From: Mucidula mucida
Taxonomy: Eukaryota > Basidiomycota > Agaricomycetes > Agaricales > Physalacriaceae
DNA: 64,000 bases
Assembly: GCA_015501055.1 (NCBI GenBank)
Contig: JADNYV010000182.1
Location: 1 to 64,000 of the forward strand
Direction of reading: 5' to 3'
Made by a program: the position numbers and the translations under genes
In this document: piece by piece, positions 1-12,716 of the stretch
Position numbering within the stretch: position 1 is the first letter of the stretch
Layout: each line of letters opens with the position of its first letter
The notes under the pieces: generated by a model
The model's database searches: none
Told to the model about the DNA's origin: nothing
What the model saw: only the letters and a program-made list of their open reading frames with translations

Positions 1-431
1 TGATCAGCGATTAGAAGTTCGATCAAAGCTGTGCAAACCTTTCGATCCGTCCTGCCACGCGACTAATTGAACATGGGAGGGCAACGCGAAGATCCTATGC
101 CCAAGGTTCGTCGCAATTGTCATCAGGAGCGTTTAACGAGCAGTTGCAGGATCTAGACACACTCTCATTCTGGATACCCGCTTTGGCAATTCAACCTTTT
201 CGCGGCTATCAATGGGTGAGAAAGCCAAAGTTAGGCGTTGAGCCTCAAACCCCATTGCAAATCTATGAACGGGTATCTGGTGACGCGTCGGGACAGCCCT
301 GAAGACTGCACCTGCAGCCGCGCAAGGAATTTGACCAACTTGGTTTAGGCCTGGGGGATGCTTTATTTAAAGAACTAGGATTCGTGAAACGAAGATTCAT
401 CCTTCTAATTTCCTTCCATATCAACACCAAC
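1..431. other. Upstream flank of first carbonic anhydrase, no gene seen
   Basis: I see no convincing coding region here. A 61-codon open frame near 117-302 has no recognisable motif and no splice partner. The last 70 bases act as the promoter and leader of the carbonic anhydrase gene that follows. Confidence 0.5.
362..370 (+). promoter_or_regulatory. TATA-like box of first carbonic anhydrase
   Basis: TTTATTTAA lies about 60 bases before the ATG at 432. The paralogue downstream has a similar TATTTATA at about the same distance from its ATG, which supports a shared promoter layout. Confidence 0.45.
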
Positions 432-1554
432 ATGCTTTTCACTGGCCTTTCTCTCTTACTTCTCGCTTCTTCGACTTCAGCACATCCCCTTGGCCACATT
501 CACGTCAAGGAGAGGGCGGAAATTGAGGATGAGAACTCAGCATGGGGCGAGTTGTACAACGGTCACAAGAGTTTCCTTGCAGACATGGCCTCTGACCACC
601 CCGGCCTCCTGGAAGACTTGGCCGTCAACGGACAACGTTGGTTATTCCAATGCTGCTTTCGAATTTCCAGTTGAATTCTTTCCTAGATCCCGAGTTCGTA
701 GTCATAGGATGCTCAGACAGTCGGTATGCTCCAAAATGTATTGCGCCGTTGCTCCTGGCTGATCCATCTGCAGAGTCGATCCAGAGACCATTTTTGATGT
801 TCACCCCGGCATCATCTTCGCGGAACGCAGTGTCGCTAATCTGTTCCGAAATGATGATCTCCACTCGTAAGGTCAACTCTGAATGATTAACAACTGACAC
901 TTAACTTTCTACAGTGGCACGATCATGTCATACTCTGTTGATCATCTACGCTCTCAGCACATCGTCGTGATGGGTCATTACGGATGCGGCGGCGTCTCTG
1001 CCGCTATCGCCTCGCCGCCTGCTGCACCTCTCAACGCTTTTGATTCTTCTATTGAACAGTGGATAGAACCCATTCGTGATTTGTATGCCTCCTCTGATAG
1101 GTAACGTTTCCTGTTCCTCTACTTTTGCACGGGAACTAAGTGCATCTCCTCATAGAGAAGAGATTGTTGCGTTCAGGAATGAGCACGAATCCTGCGAAAG
1201 CATACCCAAGCCCGAGCTTCACGACCGTATGTTGACGCCAGGTTCATTATCGGATTTCTGAATGCTGACGTTCACACCCACAGCCGTCTTCCGCGCCTTG
1301 GTTGAGGAAAATGTCAAGCAAAGCGTTCTGAACTTAGCTGCGAGCGACCAGATCGTTGAGGTAAGGACTATTTCGTTCCTTCCACGTCAATGTAATGCGC
1401 CTTTCAGTTCTGGGGAAATGCCACCAACGGAGCGGTCTTTATCTACGGCCTTGTGTACGACATCGAAGACGGCCAAGTCTTCAATTTGAACGTTACGATG
1501 GGTCCTCCTGGCCAAGAGATTCCCGAAGTACCTTTTGAAGTACTGGCTGCGTGA
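432..1554 (+). CDS. Secreted beta-class carbonic anhydrase, copy 1
   Basis: Beta-carbonic anhydrases interconvert CO2 and bicarbonate at a zinc ion. Seven exons can be placed: 432-636, 687-723, 774-866, 915-1100, 1156-1226, 1284-1360 and 1408-1554, all with GT-AG borders, giving 271 residues. The N-terminus is a clear signal peptide (MLFTGLSLLLLASSTSA), so the protein probably enters the secretory pathway. The zinc and active-site signatures are CSDSR around residue 78 and HYGCG around residue 134. The C-terminus reads FWGNATNGAVFIYGLVYDIE, as usual for the family. The first ATG that gives the signal peptide was taken as start. A paralogue with the same exon lengths follows in tandem. The family call is firm; secretion is inferred from the leader only. 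Confidence 0.93.
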
Positions 1555-2564
1555 TGCCGATGTTTCTTTCGACCATGTTGGTAGTGTGATTATGGACATC
1601 TCGGTGTCGGGCTTCGTGCTATGTCTCCTCCTTGGGACTCATTCTTTCCAGCCGACCTTTGATTCAATCATTGAGTTTCAATATTCTGTACTTCCCCTAC
1701 TATCCTTCATATCTTGCATATTCACTCTTTTATTGAACCTTGAACTTTACCGCTGTAGTGGACTTGAACTCTCAGGCTGGTAATAATTAATTCGGTCAAG
1801 ACAGTCTCCGGGTCGATCCGCATAGTCAATTTTCTAGTGAAACAGACACGCCATGTATGTTCTCTATGTGGTATTGAACATGAACGTTGTACTTTGAGCT
1901 TGTTCTGTCTCCTTATTGAATGTCTCAGGACGACTGAGCGCTCTGAGCATTCAAAGGGGGAAGTTTCAGATCTACAACAGAGATTTGACAGTCTGAGGAG
2001 GAGGAGGAGAATTCTGACGCGGTTCGGTGATCTACATCTTATAAGGACTCAATACGTGCGCACTCCCCATGTTCGAACATCTCTGAGCACTTGAACCACA
2101 GAAAACAGAGGAGCCACGGACATTGCCGCGATCGAATGTCACTCTGTCTGACACATGTCGCGGGTCACGCCGCACTCTCAAAGTACTCTCAATGACCTGC
2201 TCGACACGCCTCAGATTTCCAGAAAGTCGCGTTTTGAGACTCTTATTTCCGAAAGTCCAACCGCAAGACTCCTGATGCACCGCATCCAGGCCTCTCGCTG
2301 TATCACTGTGCAAGCTTAGCGATGCGCCTAACCGCTTTACCGAACCTATGATTCGTGAACGGCAATGCGTCCTCACTGAATGAATAGTCGGGTAGCCAGT
2401 GCACCTTCTCCTCCGCAGAACACCGAATGTAGCTGCCGTTAACATCACCGGATTCCAGGGGCCAGGGTTAGTGCAAAGGGTTGAGCATGGTATTTATAGT
2501 ACCTATGATCTGCCGCTAACATTTAGTTCTCCTCTTTTTTTCTCTTCTGTATCACACCAGCGCC
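1555..2564. other. Intergenic region between the two carbonic anhydrases
   Basis: About 1 kb without a supported gene. Open frames on both strands (for example 1837-2094 + and 2032-2448 -) show no motif and no splice structure. A short GAG-rich run lies near 1998. The end carries the promoter of the second gene. Confidence 0.5.
2492..2500 (+). promoter_or_regulatory. TATA-like box of second carbonic anhydrase
   Basis: TATTTATAG lies about 70 bases before the ATG at 2565, matching the position of the TATA-like box in front of the upstream paralogue. Confidence 0.45.
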
Positions 2565-3713
2565 ATGCTGCTCGCTACCTTTCCTCTCTTAATCCTCGCG
2601 TCGTCGGTGTTAGCGCACCCCGTTGCCCATATCAACGCGAAAGCATCGTCGGGCTCTGAATCTGAGGAGTCGCCATGGGACGTGTTATACGATGGCCACG
2701 AGTCTTTCATAGAGGAAATGGATACTGAGCATCCTGGCATGTTCGAAGAGCAGACTGTGAATGGACAACGTGTGTTACTCCCGACCGGCGCACGCGTTTT
2801 TGCTAAATCACTTCTCAGATCCCGCGTTCGTGGTTCTTGCGTGTTCTGATAGTCGGTATGTTGTGCAGTTAGCGTGCCGCTGTTCATTTCTTAACTGATC
2901 CCGTAACAGCGTCGCTCCAGAGACCGTCTTTGACACACTCCCCGGCACAATATTTTCGGAACGAAGTATCGCGAACCAGTTCAGGGAGGATGACCTTAAC
3001 TCGTGAAGTCAATTCGCCTGTTATTATGTCCCGTATTGAACTCCACCGGCCCGCAGGCACTCCATTATCTCGTACTCTGTTGAGCATCTTGACTCTCAGC
3101 ACATTGTTGTCATGGGTCACTATGGATGCGGTGGCGTTGCTGCTGCCATTGCTTCACCGCCTCCGGAACCTCTAAACTCGTTTGATGAGGCCATTCAAGA
3201 GTGGATTGAACCCATTCGGGAGCTGTATTCTTCATCAGATAGGTAACGTTTTCCCGTTCTTCCATTCGGCATGAGGAGTTGATCTTCCATTGCATCACAG
3301 GGAAGAAATTGTTGAGTACAGGGAGGAACATTCCTCATCCGAGAGTATGTCCAGTCCCGAAATCCTCGAACGTGTGTACACTTTCAGCCGCATCGGATGC
3401 TTGATGCTGACTCTGTGTACTCCCTGTAGCCGCTTTCCGTGCCCTGGTTGAAGAAAATGTCAAGCAGAACGTATTAAATCTGGCTGGAAGCGACCAAATC
3501 AACGAAGTAAGAGTTATTATTTTTGCCTTAAACACTTCACCTCAGTCTTAATGCTTGCCTTCTTAGTTCTGGGGCAATTCCACGAACGCTCCAGTCTTCA
3601 TTTACGGCCTTGTGTACGACATTGAGAACGGAAACGTTTTCAATCTGAACGTTTCGATGGGTCCTCCGGGCCATGAGATTCCCGACGTTCCTTTCGCTGT
3701 GATGGCGACGTGA
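2565..3713 (+). CDS. Secreted beta-class carbonic anhydrase, copy 2
   Basis: Tandem paralogue of the preceding gene. Exons are 2565-2769, 2819-2855, 2910-3002, 3057-3242, 3301-3371, 3430-3506 and 3567-3713. Each has exactly the length of its counterpart in copy 1 (205, 37, 93, 186, 71, 77 and 147 bases), so both proteins have 271 residues although sequence and introns differ clearly. The signal peptide is MLLATFPLLILASSVLAH. Active-site motifs CSDSR and HYGCG are kept. Where copy 1 has DVHPG after the first motif, this copy has DTLPG, a possible change near the active site. The pair is probably a local duplication kept under selection; different expression or pH range is possible but not shown. 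Confidence 0.92.
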
Positions 3714-3932
3714 TTCCCGAAATCCATTTCACGATCTTTTTTTTGCATTTTCTCTTCCTTGCATCCGGTGGACCTGTATATATTTAGTATCTGGGATTTT
3801 GTAAATACATACCCTTATCTTACTCGTACGTTGCAAATTTTGCTGTTCGCTCATTTATTGTATCTAGCTCTGTTGCTTAAATATGACAGATCTTACTTAC
3901 TCTAGTAATAAACTAGTATTGACAGGACTTGT

Positions 3933-6672
<2,740 letters not shown>

Positions 6673-6707
6673 ATCTTTTTAGTTCGCACTTTAATGTTCT
6701 ACAGACA

Positions 6708-7076
6708 ATGTCTTCATGTCTGATGAACTCGTTGCGACAGCCTCACTTCAGGGTGGCCTGGACACGGGCATTGGCGACCAAGCAATCCCTCGAGAACGCT
6801 CCCAAAACGCACTACAAAATCACCCTTCGTCGCTCCGGAATATCACTAGGAGACAGTGTCAAAGGAACCCTTGAATCCCTTGGCATTCACCGACGAAATC
6901 AGATTGTGTTTTTCCCCCACGACCCAATAGTCGCTGGTAAAATTCTCAAAGTGAAGGAATTGGTGGATGTGGAGAATGTGGCAGAACATGAGGTTCTTAC
7001 GAAAGAGCAGCAGACTCTTCTCAGACGTCCGAAGCGAGGATATACAGTTGTTAGGTCGCGTTCAGAAGTAATATGA
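6708..7076 (+). CDS. MRPL33: Mitochondrial large-subunit ribosomal protein uL30m
   Basis: Single-exon gene of 122 residues. The first 30 or so residues are rich in Arg, Ser and Ala and poor in acidic residues, as in a mitochondrial presequence. The body (YKITLRRSGISLGDSVKGTL, then ESLGIHRRNQIVFF) is the uL30 fold, followed by VAGKILKVKELVDVENV. Yeast Mrpl33 and human MRPL30 are the family references. An in-frame ATG upstream at 6663 would add 15 residues but gives a less typical presequence, so 6708 was preferred. The start is under 100 bases from the coding end of the divergent RIX7-like gene, so they probably share a promoter. Confidence 0.88.
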   Translation: MSSCLMNSLRQPHFRVAWTRALATKQSLENAPKTHYKITLRRSGISLGDSVKGTLESLGIHRRNQIVFFPHDPIVAGKILKVKELVDVENVAEHEVLTKEQQTLLRRPKRGYTVVRSRSEVI

Positions 7077-7352
7077 CGTGAGCCATCCGCCCCATTATCC
7101 CTTAAAATTGAACTCAACAGGTCACTCAGTTACTTATTATTTCAGTCTAGAATACACATGCACATCAGCGCAGACCAATCTGACTTCACTCTTCCTCATC
7201 GCTATTACCTTGGTGCTAATCGCGGACTAACTATATAGTTTATGTCCTCTCTCATCGGCTTCTTGGTGTCATGCGACTTAATATCCTAAGCGTTTCCGCT
7301 ATGACGGATTATGAATGAACTTTACACAGTCGATTGACTCTGCGGGCATGTG
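7077..7352. other. Convergent intergenic region, nothing recognised
   Basis: A short region between the 3' ends of the uL30m gene and the F-box gene. It should hold both polyadenylation regions; no other feature is seen. Confidence 0.4.
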
Positions 7353-8729
7353 TCAATCACGTATCAAGGTTGAATACATTTCGCTCACCTGCAGTACCAG
7401 AAGTCCTTTCTTCTGCGATGTCGGAAACGCTTGTCGTATCACCTTCATCTGTTTCTGTAACTGCCGTAGATCGCCTTGCAGATATACTGTCTTCAGCTTC
7501 GCCATCTCCGGCCTCGTCAGCGCGGCATCGAGAGCGTTCCAATGTGCCTTGTGGATATCCGACATGGGGTATGCCTCGGACCTTGGGAACGTCAAAGTCA
7601 CTTCCTCGACGCAGCTATCCTGGATGTTCCGCAGAATTCTAGCCCACCAGAGAGCTGCAACTGGTGCCGATGTCCTCCCCTCGCGTCTCATAATATTCTC
7701 AACACAACCGGACGTTATCGTCAGGAGGACATGGCGGAAGCGGCTAATATCTGGCAGAGTGCTGCATTGTCGAGAATCCGTTGGATCTGGGGTACGAAAG
7801 TTTAAATTGCAAAGGTCAACACGAAATCGTCTGAATGGGTCTCATGGCAGCTTACCAAGGTCGTCTAATTGAATTTCGACGCTCTCTAGAGAATCGGTTG
7901 TGATTGTCTCGAGGAGTCTAGCGGCAGCCCTCACTTCCGAAGGCTCGACGATGCATATGCGCAATCTGCGAAGCCCCGAGAAGTCCGCGACTCTCGTCGA
8001 GAGAGGAACCCAGTCCGCAAGGTTCAATATATCGGTGGAGGAAAGGGATAGCGTGATGACATCAAGAGGTAACTTAACGCTACCAGGGACGTAGACTCGG
8101 GACTCGTCGCTCGGACCATTCGTCTGGACGTTTACTAGGTGAAGGTCTCGGACATTGGACCCCTTGCCGAAGAGAGAGAAGAGATGGTCTAAGCTGGGTA
8201 TGCCCATGATACCGCTTATGGTGACATGCCTAAGCTCAGAATGCTGCAACATCTCGCGAAGAGGCTTCTTCACGATGTGAGCGGCCCCCCACGAGAGACT
8301 ACGGAAGTTAAGATGAAATGTGTGGACATTCGTGAGGATGGGGAGAAGGGATTCTAGGCGTCCAACCGAGCCTAGCAGCCAGCGATTGGTGATATAGTCG
8401 TCACCATCTTTTATCTCTAGGGTGCGCACGAAGCGCGCGAAACGGGGAGCCTTTCGTAGGAAGCGGGTGAACTTGACGATGGGAGGAACCGCTTGCACGC
8501 TCGGATACGGAGTCCCGTCAAGCAAGATGTTCGAGAAAAGTTGTGCTTGGCTGTAGTACGTCCAAGACGAACACACCAATGAGCATGCTTTTAGTGATGA
8601 GGGACAGTCGACCAATTGATCGATAACAACATCGATCACCTCTTGTGGGAGGGTGGGTATTGGGCTGCAGGCTGTTAGAGAACGATTTAGACGACCTGAC
8701 GACACGTACCCTGTTGTCTGGATGAACAT
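7353..8729 (-). CDS. F-box protein with leucine-rich-like C-terminal region
   Basis: Two introns can be placed. A 45-base intron follows MFIQTTG, and a 70-base intron near 7786-7855 joins the main exon to the last one. The F-box near the N-terminus reads PIPTLPQEVIDVVIDQLVDC, then SLKACSLVCSSW. Such proteins are substrate receptors of SCF ubiquitin ligases, binding Skp1 through the F-box. The rest has repeated FHLNF-, HVTI- and DLHLVNV-like strands as in irregular leucine-rich repeats. Start 8729 was chosen because it gives a short exon directly before the F-box; open sequence upstream to 8924 looks like untranslated leader. Large F-box families of this layout are common in agaricomycetes. 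No substrate can be inferred. Confidence 0.82.
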
Positions 8730-9511
8730 GAAGGTTTCTTGGAAGGTCGGTACGAACAAGGGTCGTTCATATCTATATCTGCCCAAGCCCTGGTCCCTTC
8801 CGCATCGCCTCCCTGTGTGAACTTCGAAGCGCACGTCCATTGAATGGGTTGTCAGATTTAAAAATAATTCGATTTCTGCATGGAGACTTGTTATGTACTT
8901 CATAGCCCACTTGGCTTTAGTCACGAGAGCAAGGCCATTAGCCGGTTTTGCAGTGGTGGCGTGATGATCAAAATAAGCTGAAAGCGCCTTCCCCGTATTC
9001 GGCTAGGACCGACGACGTGTAGGAGGGAAGCAAGAAGCGCGTGTAGGTGGTGTTCAACCGTATCGGAGGACCGTTTGATTAAAGACGAGCTGGGGCAGAT
9101 GCTAACCGGCGTTCAGGTGTGCATACGAGCACATCCGCCCGCGTTTCTTGATATCAAGTCGGGGTTCAATTGGAAAGCCAGGACTGAGTAGACAGTAGGC
9201 ATCGGCTTCGGGGTGGATCTCAGAGGGAGATTTTCAGCTGGCCCCGGACTCGGATCGTAGAATCAAATGTAATGGGTCGGGCAACACGATCAGAGCCGGA
9301 TGTGCTGGAAGGATCATGATGGTGGCTTGCAAAGACGTAGCTCGGCCTCGCACTCGGTTTAAGCCATGAGTACGTTGAGATCTACTGCAGAAGGACGGAG
9401 CGAATCTGGAGCGATTTGAATTGCTCTATTATAATTACATGGTAAAGCTTTGCAGACTTGAGCTCTGCAACTTTTTCTTGTAGATCATTTGCCTCGGATC
9501 TTCGTCCTGTC
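8730..9511. other. Intergenic region between F-box gene and tRNA
   Basis: About 780 bases with no supported gene on either strand. It contains the upstream region of the F-box gene and ends at the tRNA. Confidence 0.5.
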
Positions 9512-9591
9512 GGGGACATAGCTCAGTTGGGAGAGCAACAGACTGAAGTATCGTCTTCTGGAGGTCCCCAGTTCAATCCTGGGTGTCCCCA
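9512..9591 (+). tRNA. tRNA, probably Phe (GAA) with a very short intron
   Basis: The acceptor strand GGGGACA (9512-9518) pairs with TGTCCCC at 9584-9590. The D arm has GCTC...GAGC and contains the A box TAGCTCAGTTGG. The T stem-loop is CCCAG TTCAATC CTGGG, which includes a B box. The anticodon region reads ACAGACTGAAG. A loop CTGAAG with anticodon GAA then needs an intron of about 7 bases (TATCGTC) right after position 37, before TTCTGG. This placement leaves an A-G mismatch at the top of the anticodon stem, so the anticodon call is less sure than the tRNA call. A run of six T at 9618-9623 could end pol III transcription. Confidence 0.8.
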
Positions 9592-9971
9592 ATTATAAAC
9601 CGAGCATACAACTGCAGCTTTTTTGGCCACCCTAATGTAGGGTGGCGCACGGTAATGATTAATTGTTGAATAGACCCCCGGGAGGTTTCTGCGCCTAATA
9701 GGTGGTAGAAAACAACTGTCTTGCGGGCTGGACGAGGCTTTAAACCGGTAAATAACTGGTAAGAAAGCGGGACAAAACCAAAGTAGTACCAAAGTGTATA
9801 CAAAAATAGGTTTTTATCACGCTTCAAGCTTGAAGCGTGAAGCTCTAGGAAGCTCTGGAGTCTGTGATTGTAAAAGGTTTGGCGAGCAATATAAGTTCTA
9901 CGAACGAAATACTGAATACTGTCCGGCATGCGTCATCGATCTCTTTCGCATCTTGGCTTGCGATTACGACG
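9592..9971. other. Spacer between tRNA and WD40 gene, holds a perfect palindrome
   Basis: No gene is supported. The notable content is a 24-base perfect palindrome at 9817-9840 and the upstream region of the WD40 gene. Confidence 0.5.
9817..9840. repeat. 24-base perfect palindrome
   Basis: The half-site TCACGCTTCAAG is followed directly by its exact reverse complement CTTGAAGCGTGA, with no loop. It lies 131 bases upstream of the WD40 gene start and about 230 bases after the tRNA. Function is unknown: a dimeric transcription-factor site or the scar of a mobile element are both possible. Confidence 0.8.
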
Positions 9972-11345
9972 ATGTCTGCGGGACCCTCCCCGTTACCGAT
10001 TAGCACTATTCAGCCTACGTTTATGAGTGTGATTAAGGATGTGACCGACGGAGTCGTGCCGTGGGAGGACATCTGGGTATCATGTTATCCTTCGCAATCG
10101 CCCTCGAATTCGCAGAGAGATGGTGGCGGCGTCCATGGCAAACTTCGCGTTGTGCTTGACGAGGTGGACCGAAATCTGGTAATCTTCCAACACCGCGGAG
10201 ACGGAGACGCTAAACTGGAACGAGTCGGTACATTTCCATACAATTCCCACTCATGAGCTCAGATTCTTCAGGTGGACTTGAACAAAACTCGCTATACTGT
10301 TTCTTCTCGGGGTCTGGATATTCCATCCACCAAGATCTTTGCCCCAGCTCGTGAATACACGGACCCGTACTATTCTAATCCAGAGAGCCCTCATCGGGTT
10401 ACGGCGTTCGATGTTGCTCCAGATGGACAGCAGTATGCTACGGGCTTTCTGGACGGTGGCGTCGCGCTCTATCCTACCGGATTACGACCAACAATGGCCA
10501 ATGGCACCTCGACCAATGGCTCTTCTCGCAACACGCAAGCAACGTTGAGCACTGTGAAGTCCCGCCCCCACAAAAGCACAGTCACATCGCTGAAATTCTT
10601 CCCGTCTTCTCGCGTCCTGCTCTCTTCGTCTGCAGATTTTTCGGTCTCCATTCTCTCCGCATCAGAAGTTGAATCTGATGGCGTCCCGCTCACTGCTGCA
10701 CGCACTTTCATGGGCCACACTCGCTCTGTGACATCGACAGCGATCGTGGGTGTGGGCAAAACAGTGATTTCATCGGGGGCGGACGGTACAGTGAGAGTGT
10801 GGGATGTTCCTGGTGCGAAGCAGGTTTCCATCGAGTGGTTAGACAGTGCTGTCAACTCGTTGGCGTTGGCAGATGAAAGAACTTTATACACAGCGACATC
10901 TGGAGGTGTACATCGCTTTGATTTACGTACGCCTCAGCAGAGCGAGGAAGGCATAGTCAAAGAACGGGCCATACAGGGTGGCGGCAGCAACTTGGGATAT
11001 CACTCCGAGGGCGCGTTGTTAGCGATTGGTGACTCTCGAGGACTCGTTCGCGCCTTTGATGTTCGGTCCCTGGAAAGACCCATCACACAGTGGAAGCGCG
11101 GCGCTGGAGGGAGTGCCGCTGCCACCGAAGACCTTGTATGGATTGACAAGCATAGGTTAGCCGTGTGTACTAGTGATGGGCTCCCTTACGTCGCCTCGCT
11201 TGGCGATGACGGAAATGTGAAGGTGGATGCAGAAATTGTGGGTCCAGATTGCTACGCGACACGTCAAGTCTGTTCGCGTGATGGTGGCGCTCAGATGTGG
11301 ACCGCCGCGGACGATGGGATTGTTAGGCGATATGATGTTTGGTAA
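9972..11345 (+). CDS. RPN14: RPN14/PAAF1-like WD40 proteasome assembly chaperone
   Basis: RPN14/PAAF1 binds the proteasomal ATPases and guides assembly of the 19S base. Exon 1 from ATG 9972 encodes MSAGPSPLPISTIQPTF and ends before an intron near 10225-10271 whose exact borders I could not fix. Exon 2 starts at about VDLNKTRYTVSSRGLDIPST. WD-type blades follow: RVTAFDVAPDGQQYATGFLD, HKSTVTSLKFFPSSRVLLSS, GHTRSVTSTAIVGVGKTVIS with DGTVRVWD, then a blade ending HRFDLRT, and a final AADDGIVRRYDVW. The GLDIP segment and the order of blades fit PAAF1. A serine/asparagine-rich insert (GTSTNGSSRNTQ) separates the first two blades. Another WD40 family is possible but less likely. Confidence 0.75.
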
Positions 11346-12716
11346 AGGAGAAGCAGGTAAGCGTCGGGAACGTTTCTCCACGGACTGATTTAGACTCAAT
11401 TTGTAGACTCATTCAATGGAACTCAAGGTGTATCCATCCCAATCATTGTAAATTCAGTGTATCTCGCCTTTGGTTGTCTTCCGTCACTTTCGGATGGGAA
11501 GTTGCGGTGTGTATGTATTTCTATTCCCCTGCGGTGGCGCCATCGCGCCACATACTTCTAAGATGACAATCGTACCGTGACTCGATGCCTATCCAGTCAA
11601 GTGATCGGCATTTTCTCTACAACGTTGCTGCACTTCAAGTCTGCGTTCCATATGGCAGTATCACCAAACGCGCCTGGCCACGGTGGCAGACGAAATCGAA
11701 GGCGAGTGAGCCTTTCTACACATTGTTAGCGGAAGAGTGAAGACGACCGAACATTCCCACACGAGAGGTGCGCAGTGTTGACCGAAGTAAGTAGTCCGAG
11801 AACAGCGAAAACACACAGTGCTGAAAAGCTTTCAATAATTCAAATAATCAAATAATCAAATTCCTCGCGAAGGTTCTGGTAGAGCATCACGTATGCTGTG
11901 CACTCAAGTCGCCGGCAATCTCGGAATTCGCGCAGCTTGCAAGTTCCTGCCGATTTTCGTTGACTCGGACACGGACATGAAGGCACTAATGAGACCGAGA
12001 CACGCCGACACATTAGTCATCTGTGCCAGAAGCAGGGCTTTATGGAACCGCCACGGTCAACTCTGACTAGTATTTAGGTAGGCGATTGCTTGGATCCGGA
12101 GTGTTTAGAAGCTGCGGGAAAGACGCAAGTAACGCTGCGTTTATGTATCTACAACCAGATTATAGTGGCACCTAAATAGGAGTGGGTACTGCTGGACTTT
12201 AATTGCTCCAGCTCTGGGGCGGTATTAGTATGTAGTAGTAGCCACCGTATTACGGTAGGACAAGAAGAGACAAGCATGCATGAGTCATCGATAACATTTA
12301 TCTGATAACTTTCTGATCGGATCAAGATGCGCAGGGTAGTTCATTTTCTACTTTTTTCGCTCTTGCCCTTCCGCTTGAAGATGAACAGTGTTCTCAGTTG
12401 TATCCAGATGTTGGATGACAAAACAGTCCCTAGCAAACATGCTCATGGATTCCGCCTGCCAGCTAGACCAGCGTGGGGCCAACCCTCTCCCGAAGCTTCT
12501 CTAATTTGGGCAACTCACGACATGCTCCGAGCGTCATCGCATATGGCGCGCCACTTCAATCTGCCGTTTCAGTCGCCCGATGGTGATGTCGGCCATGTAT
12601 ACCCGATGTGTCCTCCGTACAAAAATGAAATCCGTCCGGGTGGCAGCGCTCCTGCACGACACACTGGCATTTACTACTCCCCCCTCCATTCGGGCTTCTT
12701 ATAAATACACCCGTCT
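11346..12716. other. Long intergenic region, no gene supported
   Basis: About 1.37 kb. An AATAATCAA-type short tandem repeat lies near 11,837-11,862. An open frame at 12,327-12,704 (+) has no motif. TATAAATA at 12,700-12,707 is too close to the next ATG to be its TATA box unless translation starts later. Confidence 0.45.

Noticed and set aside
8730..8924. Extension of the F-box gene to an ATG-like start at 8924
   Set aside because: The extension lacks similarity to F-box protein starts, and the exon from 8729 splices neatly to PIPTLPQEV.
12327..12704. Possible 125-residue gene before the NADH dehydrogenase
   Set aside because: No domain, no splice partner, no promoter feature, and composition like the rest of the intergenic DNA.
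12700..12707. TATAAATA as TATA box of the NADH dehydrogenase gene
   Set aside because: Only about 10 bases before the ATG that begins the mitochondrial presequence; transcription from it would start inside the coding region.
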